12,459 nucleotides of DNA from Bacteroidales bacterium UBA7009 (GCA_002449665.1 DJXH01000061.1:1-12459); one strand, 5' to 3'. Positions 1 through 7,367 are shown, numbered from the stretch's first letter. Translations and numbers: made by a program. The notes: generated by a model from the letters alone, not told the origin.

Positions 1-706
1 GCGGTCCCATCCACTCGCTATCACGCTTGGCGAGGTAGTCGTTCACCGTAACTACGTGTACGCCCTCATGGGTCAGAGCATTGAGGAAGACGGGGAGCGT
101 TGCCACGAGAGTCTTACCCTCACCCGTTGCCATCTCGGCAATCTTGCCTTGATGAAGGACAACGCCGCCAATGAGCTGCACATCATAGTGAACCATATCC
201 CAAGTAATCTCGTTGCCGCCTGCCATCCAATGGTTCTTATATATGGCTTTTTCGCCAATAATTTCCACAAAATCAAAACGCGGGTCGGCAGCGAGGTCTC
301 TATCCATCTGCGAGGCAATAACCATCAGTTTCTCATTCTCGGCAAAGCGGCGGGCAGTGGACTTGACGATAGCGAAAGCCTCTGGCAGCACTTCCATCAG
401 GACTTTTTTATAAGTCTCTTTTATCTCTTTTTCGAGTTTATCAATCTCGTTATATACTTTTTCTCTTTGGTCTATCTCGAGATCTTCTATGCCTGCTTTC
501 AGTTCGGCAATACGCTGTTTGTCAGGCGCAACGGCATCGGCAATACGCTTCTGCAAATCGGCGGAGCGACTGCGCAGAGCATCGTTGTCAAGACCATCTA
601 TCTCTTTGTAAGCCTCTTTTATTTTATCTACATAGGGGGCAATCTCTCGCATATCTTTCTGCGACTTGTTGCCGAAGATTTTGGTGATGAATTTGATTAT
701 ATCCAT
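1..706 (-). CDS. secA: Protein translocase subunit SecA, N-terminal part (truncated by window edge)
   Basis: SecA is the cytoplasmic ATPase that drives preproteins through SecYEG. Only the first 235 codons are in the window; the gene runs off the left edge. The protein starts MDIIKFITKIFG. A charged, coiled-coil-like stretch follows at about residues 60-102, an insertion seen in Bacteroidetes SecA and absent from the shorter E. coli protein. The nucleotide-binding region contains Walker A MATGEGKT (residues 192-199), followed by HVVTVNDYLAKRDSEWMGP (217-235), the highly conserved SecA signature. The ATG at 704-706 is chosen because it opens the conserved N-terminus and lies shortly after a consensus promoter. 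It is co-oriented with htpG upstream, with a large palindrome between them, so it is probably a separate transcription unit. Identification is secure. Confidence 0.97.
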   Translation of the reverse strand, partial: MDIIKFITKIFGNKSQKDMREIAPYVDKIKEAYKEIDGLDNDALRSRSADLQKRIADAVAPDKQRIAELKAGIEDLEIDQREKVYNEIDKLEKEIKETYKKVLMEVLPEAFAIVKSTARRFAENEKLMVIASQMDRDLAADPRFDFVEIIGEKAIYKNHWMAGGNEITWDMVHYDVQLIGGVVLHQGKIAEMATGEGKTLVATLPVFLNALTHEGVHVVTVNDYLAKRDSEWMGP

Positions 707-725
707 AGTATTGCAAATTAACGCG

Positions 726-757
726 CAAAGGTACAAACATAAATCAAAATGTGCAAA
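726..757 (-). promoter_or_regulatory. secA promoter, Bacteroidetes primary-sigma type
   Basis: Read on the minus strand, TTTG (754-757) is followed by exactly 20 nt and then TACCTTTG (726-733). This fits the Bacteroidetes -33/-7 consensus TTTG...TAnnTTTG. The expected start of transcription is near 718-721, giving a leader of only about 15 nt before the secA ATG at 706. The -33 box and the whole spacer lie inside the 735-782 palindrome, so any protein bound there would compete with RNA polymerase. Confidence 0.75.
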
Positions 758-782
758 TCTTTGCACATTTTGATTTATGTTT
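735..782. repeat. 48-bp perfect-arm palindrome between htpG and secA
   Basis: The arms 735-757 and 760-782 (23 nt each) are exact reverse complements around a 2-nt centre (758-759, TC). It lies 40 nt after the htpG stop and 29 nt before the secA start. On RNA it would form a long AT-rich hairpin after htpG but has no following U-run, so it is not a textbook terminator. On DNA it spans the secA promoter from the -33 box inward, which suits an operator or cruciform. Both roles are inferred; the symmetry is seen directly. Confidence 0.8.
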
Positions 783-821
783 TATTCTCTTCGGGTATAG
801 GCTCAAAGGAATGTAAAGAAT

Positions 822-2786
822 TTATCCGAGCAGGCTGACACTTCTATTGACGAACTTGGCAAGAGCCTCGCCCTTGAGTTGCCCCGATGCAAGCAGCGCA
901 ATGTCAAGCAGTTGGTGCAGACGTTCGTCTTCGCCGGAGAGAGTATATACGGTCTTCTTTACCGTCTCCTGCACTTTCTCGTCCGTCTTGCCATCTGTGT
1001 TTTCGGCGGGTTTCTCCACTACCTCTTCCACCTCTTCGCTCGTCATCTTCGACATCAGTTCCTGCACGAGCGGGTGAGAGGTATTGATAACGATATTAAA
1101 CTGGTCGGGCATATTGCCGTAGAATGACATACCCTGCTGGTGTTGCGACATCTCTTTCATACGGCGCATAAACTCGTTTTGAGTAAGGAAGACGGGCAGA
1201 GCATCAGCCGCAGCGGCTTCGCAGTTGACATAGTAGCGCAGTTTGTCGCTCTCGGGCAGACAAGCCTCCATAGCCTTGCGCATACCCTCTTTCTGCTCAT
1301 TGGTATAATTGTCTTTGAGCGTATCTTCCTTGCGGATAATGTTCTCTATAGTATCGCTATCCACACGCACGAAACGCAGTTTTTCGTTTTTCTGTTCGGC
1401 TTGTGACATAGCGTGTACGTCAAGTTCGCCATCCATAAGCAGCACGTCATAACCTTTCTGTTTGGCGCGTTCTATGTAAGCGTAAGACGAGTCGGCATCC
1501 TGTGCGTAGAGCAGAACGAGATTGCCGTCCTTGTCGGTCTGACTGTCTTTTACCTTGTCTTTGTATTCGTCCAAAGTAAAGTATTCGCCTTGCAGGTTCT
1601 TCAGCAGAGCAAAACCGACTGCACGCTCGTAGAACTTCTCATCGGAGAGCATACCAAACTGTATGAAGAGTTTGATGTCGTCCCACTTTTTGCAGAAATC
1701 GTCTTTATCATTCTTGTAGAGTTCTGCAAGTTTGTCTGCCACCTTCTTGGTGATATGCGAACTTATCTTCTTCACGTTATTGTCACTTTGCAGGTAACTG
1801 CGGCTGACATTGAGCGGAATATCCGGCGAGTCGATAACGCCGTGAAGCAGAGTAAGATACTCCGGCACTATATTCTCCACCTCGTCCGTTACGAAGACTT
1901 GGTTGCAATAGAGCTGAATCTTATTGCGATGTACATCAAGGTTGCGCTTGATACGCGGGAAATAGAGAATACCCGTCAGGTGGAAAGGATAGTCCACATT
2001 AAGGTGAATATGGAAGAGCGGCTCGTCAAACTGCGTAGGATAGAGTTTGTGGTAGAAGTTCTTGTAGTCTTCTTCCGTGAGGTCGGCGGGTTTGCGTGTC
2101 CAAGCAGGCTGTATGTCGTTGATAACGTTATCCTCGTCTGTTTCCACCTGCTTGCCGTCTTTCCACTCTTTCTTCTTGCCGAACACTATCTCAACCGGCA
2201 GGAACTTGCAGTACTTACCGAGCAGACCTTCTATAGTGGCATCTTCGAGATACTGCTCAAACTCGGAGTTGATATGCAGCACTACATCCGTACCTCTGTC
2301 TGCCTTGATGGTATCTTCCATCGTATATTCAGGGTCTCCGGAGCAAGACCAATGAACGGCCTTGGCATCGTCTTTATAGGAGAGCGAGAATATCTCCACC
2401 TTGTCGCTTACCATAAACGATGAGTAGAAACCGAGACCGAAATGACCGATGATGGCTTCGGCTTTGTCTTTATACTTACCGATAAACTCTTCCGCGCCGG
2501 AGAAAGCAATCTGGTTGATATACTTGTCCACCTCCTCGGCGGTCATACCTATACCGTGGTCTTGCACGGTGAGAGTCTTTTTGTTCTTGTCTATTATGAC
2601 ACGCACTTTGGTGTCGCCAAGTTCGCCTTTTACCTCACCCACAGAAGCGAGAGTCTTGAGTTTCTGCGTTGCATCCACTGCATTGCTTATCAGTTCGCGC
2701 AGGAAAATCTCGTGGTCTGAATACAGAAATTTCTTAATGACGGGGAAGATGTTGTTTGACGTTACCCCTATATTACCTTTTGCCAT
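822..2786 (-). CDS. htpG: Chaperone protein HtpG (bacterial Hsp90)
   Basis: HtpG is a cytosolic homodimeric, ATP-dependent chaperone that remodels client proteins under heat and other stress. Numbering from the chosen start, the GHKL ATPase pocket shows ELISNAVDA (31-39, with catalytic Glu31, Asn35 and Asp38), DHGIGM (76-81) and GHFGLGFYSSF (114-124). The middle domain contains a region matching the family around DVHRNKIQLYCNQVFV, and the C-terminal dimerisation domain ends in ALAKFVNRSVSLLG. An acidic linker near residues 600-625 (EEVEEVVEKPAE) precedes the end. The length of 654 aa is normal for a Bacteroidales HtpG. The frame is open 10 codons further upstream, but MAKGNIGV is the family N-terminus, so 2786 is preferred. 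The leader is about 70 nt from a divergent promoter region carrying a palindrome. Confidence 0.97.
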   Translation of the reverse strand: MAKGNIGVTSNNIFPVIKKFLYSDHEIFLRELISNAVDATQKLKTLASVGEVKGELGDTKVRVIIDKNKKTLTVQDHGIGMTAEEVDKYINQIAFSGAEEFIGKYKDKAEAIIGHFGLGFYSSFMVSDKVEIFSLSYKDDAKAVHWSCSGDPEYTMEDTIKADRGTDVVLHINSEFEQYLEDATIEGLLGKYCKFLPVEIVFGKKKEWKDGKQVETDEDNVINDIQPAWTRKPADLTEEDYKNFYHKLYPTQFDEPLFHIHLNVDYPFHLTGILYFPRIKRNLDVHRNKIQLYCNQVFVTDEVENIVPEYLTLLHGVIDSPDIPLNVSRSYLQSDNNVKKISSHITKKVADKLAELYKNDKDDFCKKWDDIKLFIQFGMLSDEKFYERAVGFALLKNLQGEYFTLDEYKDKVKDSQTDKDGNLVLLYAQDADSSYAYIERAKQKGYDVLLMDGELDVHAMSQAEQKNEKLRFVRVDSDTIENIIRKEDTLKDNYTNEQKEGMRKAMEACLPESDKLRYYVNCEAAAADALPVFLTQNEFMRRMKEMSQHQQGMSFYGNMPDQFNIVINTSHPLVQELMSKMTSEEVEEVVEKPAENTDGKTDEKVQETVKKTVYTLSGEDERLHQLLDIALLASGQLKGEALAKFVNRSVSLLG

Positions 2787-2864
2787 AGTATGTGATTTGA
2801 TAAATAAATTACACAATAACGGATAGATATAACCAATCCGACAATATATTTACCAAAATTGTGC

Positions 2865-2872
2865 CAAATATA
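2865..2872 (-). promoter_or_regulatory. Probable htpG promoter -7 box
   Basis: The minus-strand octamer TATATTTG matches the Bacteroidetes -7 consensus TAnnTTTG and is the only such match between htpG and its divergent neighbour. At 20 nt upstream there is no TTG; the nearest TTG (complement of 2896-2898) would need a 23-nt spacer. The weak -33 region together with an adjacent palindrome suggests activator or alternative control. Transcription from here would give a leader of about 70 nt. Confidence 0.5.
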
Positions 2873-2876
2873 CACA

Positions 2877-2893
2877 TCTGCCAAAATGGCAGA
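2877..2893. promoter_or_regulatory. Palindromic candidate operator of htpG
   Basis: The sequence TCTGCCA-AAA-TGGCAGA has perfect 7-bp arms around a 3-nt centre. It starts 5 nt upstream of the htpG -7 box, in the -12 to -28 zone where a regulator would influence RNA polymerase. It does not resemble the CIRCE element bound by HrcA. Its role as a heat-shock operator is inferred from position only. Confidence 0.45.
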
Positions 2894-2918
2894 AACAAGT
2901 AGAATAGGAGCATAAAAA

Positions 2919-2941
2919 GCAAATTTTGTGTAAAAATTTGC
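2919..2941. repeat. Inverted repeat at the -33 box of the carboxyltransferase-family gene
   Basis: The arms GCAAATTTT (919-927 in the 2900 block) and AAAATTTGC (933-941) are perfect 9-bp reverse complements around a 5-nt centre. The right arm contains the -33 TTTG of the plus-strand promoter. AT-rich symmetry can arise by chance here, so an operator function is only a possibility. Confidence 0.4.
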
Positions 2942-2968
2942 ACAATCGGAATTTAAGTCGTAATTTTG
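2937..2968 (+). promoter_or_regulatory. Promoter of the carboxyltransferase-family gene
   Basis: TTTG (2937-2940), exactly 20 nt, then TAATTTTG (2961-2968) is a full match to the Bacteroidetes -33/-7 consensus. Transcription should start near 2974, giving a leader of about 75 nt before the ATG at 3049. Confidence 0.75.
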
Positions 2969-3048
2969 CAGACTTTTCAAACGCCCGCATCGATTAAGGT
3001 TATTAGAAAAGCACATCAACTCGCTAAAAATCAAACTTATATACAACT

Positions 3049-4746
3049 ATGGCTAAGACAATAGCAGGAAAGAAAGAAGTTCAGTTCTCGCTCGTATATC
3101 GCGATATGTGGCAGTCGAGCGGCAAGTACGTTCCACGCAGAGACCAACTCGCAAAGATTGCGCCGGTCATCATTGACATGGGCTGTTTTGACCGTGTGGA
3201 GACCAACGGCGGCGCAAGCGAACAGGTCAATCTCCTCTACGGAGAGAACCCTAACCTCGCAGTTCGCACTTTCACCAAGCCTTTCCACGAGGCAGGTATA
3301 AAGACCCACATGCTTGACCGAGGCTTGAACGCCCTGCGTATGAATCCCGTTCCTGCCGATGTACGCCGCCTTATGTATAAGGTCAAACACGCGCAAGGGA
3401 CGGACATCACCCGCATCTTCTGCGGACTGAACGACCCGCGTAATATTATCCCCTCTATCAAGTGGGCAAAAGAAGCAGGCATGACCGCACAAGCCACTAT
3501 GTGCATCACATACTCGAAGGTGCATACCGTGGATTACTACTGCAATCTTGCAGACGAACTGATAGCGGCAGGCGCACAGGAGATTTGCCTTAAAGATATG
3601 GCAGGCATAGGTCGTCCCGCTATGCTCGGCGCGATAGTGGCATACATAAAAGAGAAATATCCGCATATAATTATTCAATATCACGGTCATACGGGTCCCG
3701 GCTTCTCCGTAGCCTCTATGCTTGAGGTGGCGAAAGCAGGCGGCGATGTGCTTGACGTGGCTATGGAGCCGCTCAGTTGGGGAAAAGTGCACCCCGATGT
3801 AATCACCATACAGGCGATGCTAAAAGATGCAGGTTTCCTCGTAAAGGACATCGACATGAAAGCCTATATGGAGGCTCGCAGTCTGACACAGAGTTTCATA
3901 GACGATTTCCTCGGCTACTGGATAGACCCGAAGAACGCGCTTATGACCTCTCTTCTCGTCGGTTGCGGACTGCCCGGAGGAATGATGGGCAGCCTTATGG
4001 CAGACCTCAAAGGTATGCACGCCGCTATCAACGCCAACCTTCGCAAGAAAGGCGAAAAAGAACTGAGCGAGGACGAACTGCTTGTAGAACTCTTTGACGA
4101 AGTACAGCGCATCTGGCCTATGCTCGGTACACCGTGTCTTGTAACGCCGTTCTCACAATACGTGAAGAACGCGGCTCTGATGAACCTCTACAGCCGCTCT
4201 ATGGGCGAAAAAGCCTTTACACGTATGGATCCGGCTATGTGGGGAATGATTCTCGGTAAGTCGGGCAAACTGCCGGGCGAACTTGCACCGGAGATAGTTG
4301 AACTTGCCAAAGAGAAAGGCTTTGAGTTCTACACTGGCGACCCGCAGGCTCTCTATCCCGATGAACTGCCACGCTTTATCAAAGAGATGGAAGAACTCGG
4401 ATGGGAACGCGGACAGGACGATGAAGAACTCTTTGAGTTTGCAATGCACGAGAAGCAGTATCGCGAGTTTAAGTCAGGTCAGGCAAAAGAGCAGTTCTAC
4501 AAAGACCTTGCAGAACGTATGCAGAAAGCAGGTAAGCCGCTGCCCGACTACCTCAAGGAAGCACTCCACCCCGCCGGTGCAGACAGCGCGACAGACAACG
4601 ATATGGCTGCCGTGGCTATGGCTCTTGACCTGTATTACAAACGCCCTGCAACCACACATACGCAGGCAGGTTTCAACCCCTACGACACACGCCGCCACGC
4701 TACGGAGTGGAACCGTAAGATATACGGAATGAACAACCTTATGTAA
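3049..4746 (+). CDS. Carboxyltransferase-family protein (oxaloacetate decarboxylase alpha / pyruvate carboxylase subunit B-like), no biotin domain
   Basis: This 565-aa protein belongs to the HMGL-like/PYC carboxyltransferase superfamily, whose members move CO2 between biotin and pyruvate/oxaloacetate at a divalent-metal site. The TIM-barrel region covers about residues 10-290, followed by a carboxylase-type conserved domain to about 480. Visible active-site elements are Asp19 in YRDMWQS (canonical RDxHQS, here Trp21 replaces His), Lys182 in CLKDMAG (the position of the carboxylated Lys) and the His pair in YHGHTG (212, 214). The C-terminus ends at NRKIYGMNNLM without the biotinyl MKM motif, so a separate carrier protein would be needed; none is nearby. 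Its promoter is clear, and serC follows after 54 nt without a convincing terminator, so read-through is possible. The exact substrate is uncertain; a methylmalonyl-CoA carboxyltransferase 5S-type role is the main alternative. Confidence 0.85.
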   Translation: MAKTIAGKKEVQFSLVYRDMWQSSGKYVPRRDQLAKIAPVIIDMGCFDRVETNGGASEQVNLLYGENPNLAVRTFTKPFHEAGIKTHMLDRGLNALRMNPVPADVRRLMYKVKHAQGTDITRIFCGLNDPRNIIPSIKWAKEAGMTAQATMCITYSKVHTVDYYCNLADELIAAGAQEICLKDMAGIGRPAMLGAIVAYIKEKYPHIIIQYHGHTGPGFSVASMLEVAKAGGDVLDVAMEPLSWGKVHPDVITIQAMLKDAGFLVKDIDMKAYMEARSLTQSFIDDFLGYWIDPKNALMTSLLVGCGLPGGMMGSLMADLKGMHAAINANLRKKGEKELSEDELLVELFDEVQRIWPMLGTPCLVTPFSQYVKNAALMNLYSRSMGEKAFTRMDPAMWGMILGKSGKLPGELAPEIVELAKEKGFEFYTGDPQALYPDELPRFIKEMEELGWERGQDDEELFEFAMHEKQYREFKSGQAKEQFYKDLAERMQKAGKPLPDYLKEALHPAGADSATDNDMAAVAMALDLYYKRPATTHTQAGFNPYDTRRHATEWNRKIYGMNNLM

Positions 4747-4800
4747 ACAGAAACTTTTGTTAAAAAAACAAAATATTAACCAACTTAAAATTTTTTCGCA

Positions 4801-5895
4801 ATGAAAAAGTACAATTTCAATGCGGGACCCAGCATCCTGCCACAGGAAGTGATTAAACAAACTGCTGATGCCGTTCTTGATTTTCAAGGTGAAGGTCTGT
4901 CCATACTTGAGATCTCACACCGTGCAAAGTATTTCCAGCCGGTTGTAGATGAGGCGGAAGCACTGATGAAAGAACTTCTCGGTGTACCCGAAGGCTATCG
5001 CGTTATTTTCTTAGGCGGCGGTGCAAGCCTGCAGTTCTGTATGGTTCCCTACAACCTTATGGGTAAGAAAGCCGCTTATCTGAACACCGGCGTATGGTCG
5101 AAGAAAGCACTCAAAGAGGCAAAAGGTTTAGCAGGAGTATTCGGCGCAGAGGCTATCGAACTCGCAGCCTCCACCAACTCCATACCTATGGACTTTGAAG
5201 TACCCCAAGATTGCGACTATATCCATATCACAACCAACAACACCATCTACGGCACGGAGATTTCAAATCGCAAACTTGAAGAAATCTACAAGAAAAAGGG
5301 TAACGTCCGCCTTGTAGCCGATATGTCGTCCGACATCTTGAGCCGTCCTATTGACGTAAGCCAATATGACATCATCTATGGCGGCGCACAAAAGAACATC
5401 GCTCCTGCCGGTGTTACCTTCGTTATCATCAAAGAAGAGTGCCTCGGACACGTTGAGCGTTATATCCCCACCATGCTCGACTATCGCACACATATCGATG
5501 GCGGCTCGATGTTCAACACTCCTCCCGTACTGCCTATCTACACCGCACTTCTTAACATGCGTTGGCTCAAAGAGCACGGCGGAATTAAATGGATGGACGA
5601 GCGCAACCAAAGAAAAGCCGACCTTCTCTACAACTGCCTCGATAACAGCAAGATATTTGTTCCGACCATATTGGAGAAAGAGGATCGCAGCCGCATGAAC
5701 ATCTGCTTCGTTCTCAAACCCGAGTACGAAGGTCTGTTTGACGAGTTCTTCAAGTTCGCTACCGCCAAAGGTATGGTAGGTATCAAGGGACACCGTCTCG
5801 TTGGCGGTTTCCGCGCAAGCTGCTACAACGCAATGGACGAAGAGGGTGTACAGGCACTCGTTGACTGCATCCGCGAGTTTGAAGCTATGCATTAA
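4801..5895 (+). CDS. serC: Phosphoserine aminotransferase
   Basis: SerC is a cytosolic PLP enzyme that converts 3-phosphohydroxypyruvate plus glutamate to phosphoserine (serine pathway), and often acts on the equivalent B6-pathway intermediate. The 364-aa length is standard. The N-terminus KKYNFNAGPSILPQEV and the EISHRAKYF segment (37-45) are class-V SerC hallmarks. The PLP-binding lysine is Lys198 in YGGAQKNIAPAGV, and GGASLQF (73-79) helps to bind the PLP phosphate. The ATG at 4801 gives the family N-terminus; the preceding DNA is AT-rich without a strong ribosome-binding site. The 54-nt gap from the upstream gene holds only an A/T hairpin (4755-4773) and no consensus promoter. A gene for the preceding step, serA, lies 524 nt downstream on the same strand, so this is a serine-biosynthesis cluster. 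Confidence 0.97.
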   Translation: MKKYNFNAGPSILPQEVIKQTADAVLDFQGEGLSILEISHRAKYFQPVVDEAEALMKELLGVPEGYRVIFLGGGASLQFCMVPYNLMGKKAAYLNTGVWSKKALKEAKGLAGVFGAEAIELAASTNSIPMDFEVPQDCDYIHITTNNTIYGTEISNRKLEEIYKKKGNVRLVADMSSDILSRPIDVSQYDIIYGGAQKNIAPAGVTFVIIKEECLGHVERYIPTMLDYRTHIDGGSMFNTPPVLPIYTALLNMRWLKEHGGIKWMDERNQRKADLLYNCLDNSKIFVPTILEKEDRSRMNICFVLKPEYEGLFDEFFKFATAKGMVGIKGHRLVGGFRASCYNAMDEEGVQALVDCIREFEAMH

Positions 5896-5915
5896 GGAAC
5901 AAATCCTTACGGATT
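5893..5915 (+). promoter_or_regulatory. Two mutually exclusive mini-hairpins at the serC stop / downstream ORF start
   Basis: TAAGGA (5893-5898) can pair with TCCTTA (5904-5909); this encloses the serC stop codon and the only AAGGA-like ribosome-binding sequence. Alternatively AATCC (5902-5906) pairs with GGATT (5911-5915), which abuts the ATG at 5916 and frees AAGGA. The two stems share bases and cannot coexist. This geometry fits translational coupling to serC, but the stems are short and may be coincidental. Confidence 0.3.
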
Positions 5916-6338
5916 ATGAAGAAGATTCTGCTCTGCCTTATGCTGCTGACGGTCGCGTTTGCCCAAGCGCAAATACAGCCGCAAAGCATAGGTACGTACA
6001 AACACTACGCTGTAGGCGGGCCAACGGATATTTTCGTTGACCTGACCTACAACACCGATGCCACGTTTTTTGCATACTCACTTCGCGAAATGCACTACGA
6101 CAAACGCTTTCTGCTTATACTCGGATATTGTAAGGAGGAAGCACTTGAGTCGCTGAATAACCTGATGAATATACTCAAGACAGGCAATAAAGGCGAAGTA
6201 TATGTCATTGACGAAGAAACGAGTATGACAAAAATAGACAACACGCGGCTGAATATAGCCCGCGAAGGACAAACGGACTTCGGGTATATACAATCGCGGC
6301 ATATAAAAAGCACTATCAAATTCATTAAAAATCTGTAA
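5916..6338 (+). CDS. Small secreted protein of unknown function between serC and serA
   Basis: This is a 140-aa protein I do not recognise. Residues 1-19 (MKKILLCLMLLTVAFAQAQ) form a clear Sec signal peptide with probable cleavage after AQA, and no lipobox Cys, so a periplasmic or secreted location is expected. The mature part, about 120 residues, is polar and mixed, with one Cys (in LILGYCKEE). It contains DIFVDLTYNTDATFFAYSL and a segment EEALESLNNLMNILKTGNKG that looks helical. The spacing, 20 nt after serC and 81 nt before serA on the same strand, implies cotranscription. A secreted product has no obvious part in cytosolic serine synthesis, so it may simply ride in the operon. The signal peptide, the codon use like its neighbours and the tight spacing support a real gene. 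Confidence 0.8.
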   Translation: MKKILLCLMLLTVAFAQAQIQPQSIGTYKHYAVGGPTDIFVDLTYNTDATFFAYSLREMHYDKRFLLILGYCKEEALESLNNLMNILKTGNKGEVYVIDEETSMTKIDNTRLNIAREGQTDFGYIQSRHIKSTIKFIKNL

Positions 6339-6419
6339 GAAAATATGGGCTACTCATATATTATGCCCGTAAAGCATATAAAAGGAAAAACAATAGAACT
6401 AACAACACTATTCAATACT

Positions 6420-7340
6420 ATGAAAGTACTTGTTGCAACAGAAAAACCCTTCGCCAAAGTAGCCGTTGACGGTATTCGCGAAGTAGTGGAAAAAGCAGGA
6501 TACGAACTTGCCCTGCTCGAAAAATATACGAGCAAACAGCAACTCCTTGAAGCCGTTGCCGATGCAGATGCACTCATCATCCGCTCTGACATTGTTGACC
6601 AAGAGGTGCTTGATGCAGCACGTCAACTGAAGATTGTCGTTCGCGCCGGCGCAGGCTATGACAACATCGACCTCGCCGCAGCCACCGCACACAACGTAGT
6701 GGCTATGAACACCCCCGGACAGAATTCCAACGCCGTGGCAGAACTTGCTCTCGGACTGATGGTCTATGCCGTACGTAATTTCTACAACGGCACAAGCGGC
6801 ACCGAACTGAAAGGCAAGAAACTCGGTATTCACGCCTTCGGTAACGTAGGTCGTAACGTAGCACGCATAGCCCAAGGTTTCGGTATGGACGTATATGCCT
6901 ACGATGCATACTGCCCCGATGAGGCTATGACGGCAGCAGGCGTTAAACCCGTACACAGTGCAAACGAACTCTACTCTACCTGCGACATCGTAAGCCTGCA
7001 TATCCCCGCAACGGCTGAAACCAAACAGAGCATCAACTACGAACTGCTCAACCGTATGCCCAAGGGTGCCATACTTGTCAACACCGCCCGCAAAGAGGTT
7101 ATACACGAGGAAGAACTGATACGCCTTATGACCGAGCGCAACGACTTCCGCTACGTAACCGACATTATGCCGGCTGCCGATGAGAAGATGAACGAACTCT
7201 TTGCAGGTCGCTACTTTGCTACACCGAAGAAAATGGGTGCGCAGACAGCCGAAGCCAACATCAACGCCGGTATAGCCGCAGCCAATCAGATCGTTGACTT
7301 CCTGCAAAACGGTAACACACGCTTCCAAGTAAACAAATAA
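6420..7340 (+). CDS. serA: D-3-phosphoglycerate dehydrogenase, short (ACT-less) form
   Basis: SerA oxidises 3-phosphoglycerate to 3-phosphohydroxypyruvate with NAD+, the first committed step to serine; its product is the substrate of the nearby SerC. The 306-aa protein has the two-domain D-2-hydroxyacid dehydrogenase fold and no C-terminal ACT/ASB regulatory domains. The dinucleotide loop is HAFGNVGRN (138-146), with Ala139 at the first Gly of GxGxxG. Arg224 in NTARKEV is the substrate-binding Arg. The canonical TPH(I)GG motif reads TPKKMGAQT (268-276), placing Lys270 at the catalytic His position, as described for Entamoeba- and Bacteroides-type PGDH. The frame is open 25 codons upstream to 6345, but MKVLVATEKPFA at 6420 is the family start. 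Lack of the ACT domain suggests no serine feedback of the classical type. A strong terminator follows. Confidence 0.95.
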   Translation: MKVLVATEKPFAKVAVDGIREVVEKAGYELALLEKYTSKQQLLEAVADADALIIRSDIVDQEVLDAARQLKIVVRAGAGYDNIDLAAATAHNVVAMNTPGQNSNAVAELALGLMVYAVRNFYNGTSGTELKGKKLGIHAFGNVGRNVARIAQGFGMDVYAYDAYCPDEAMTAAGVKPVHSANELYSTCDIVSLHIPATAETKQSINYELLNRMPKGAILVNTARKEVIHEEELIRLMTERNDFRYVTDIMPAADEKMNELFAGRYFATPKKMGAQTAEANINAGIAAANQIVDFLQNGNTRFQVNK

Positions 7341-7367
7341 GCAAGACTGTACATCGCTCTTGCAGCA

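Noticed and set aside
1413..2423. 336-aa open frame on the plus strand inside htpG
   Set aside because: It is antisense to the secure htpG gene, has no family character, and arises because htpG rarely uses codons whose complements are stops.
3037..3792. 251-aa minus-strand frame opposite the carboxyltransferase-family gene
   Set aside because: Shadow of a well-supported gene; translation is Cys/His-rich and unlike any protein family.
4755..4773. A/T-only hairpin between the carboxyltransferase-family gene and serC
   Set aside because: The stem has only one G-C pair (TTTTGTT/AACAAAA) and no proper U-run; too weak to call a terminator.
5263..5892. 209-aa minus-strand frame opposite serC
   Set aside because: Shadow of serC with no supporting signal.
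6345..6419. 25-codon N-terminal extension of serA
   Set aside because: MKVLVATEKPFA at 6420 is the family start; the extension shows no conserved character.
6408..7328. 306-aa open frame on the minus strand covering almost all of serA
   Set aside because: Antisense shadow of serA: Cys/His/Val-rich translation without domains, no promoter or start context.
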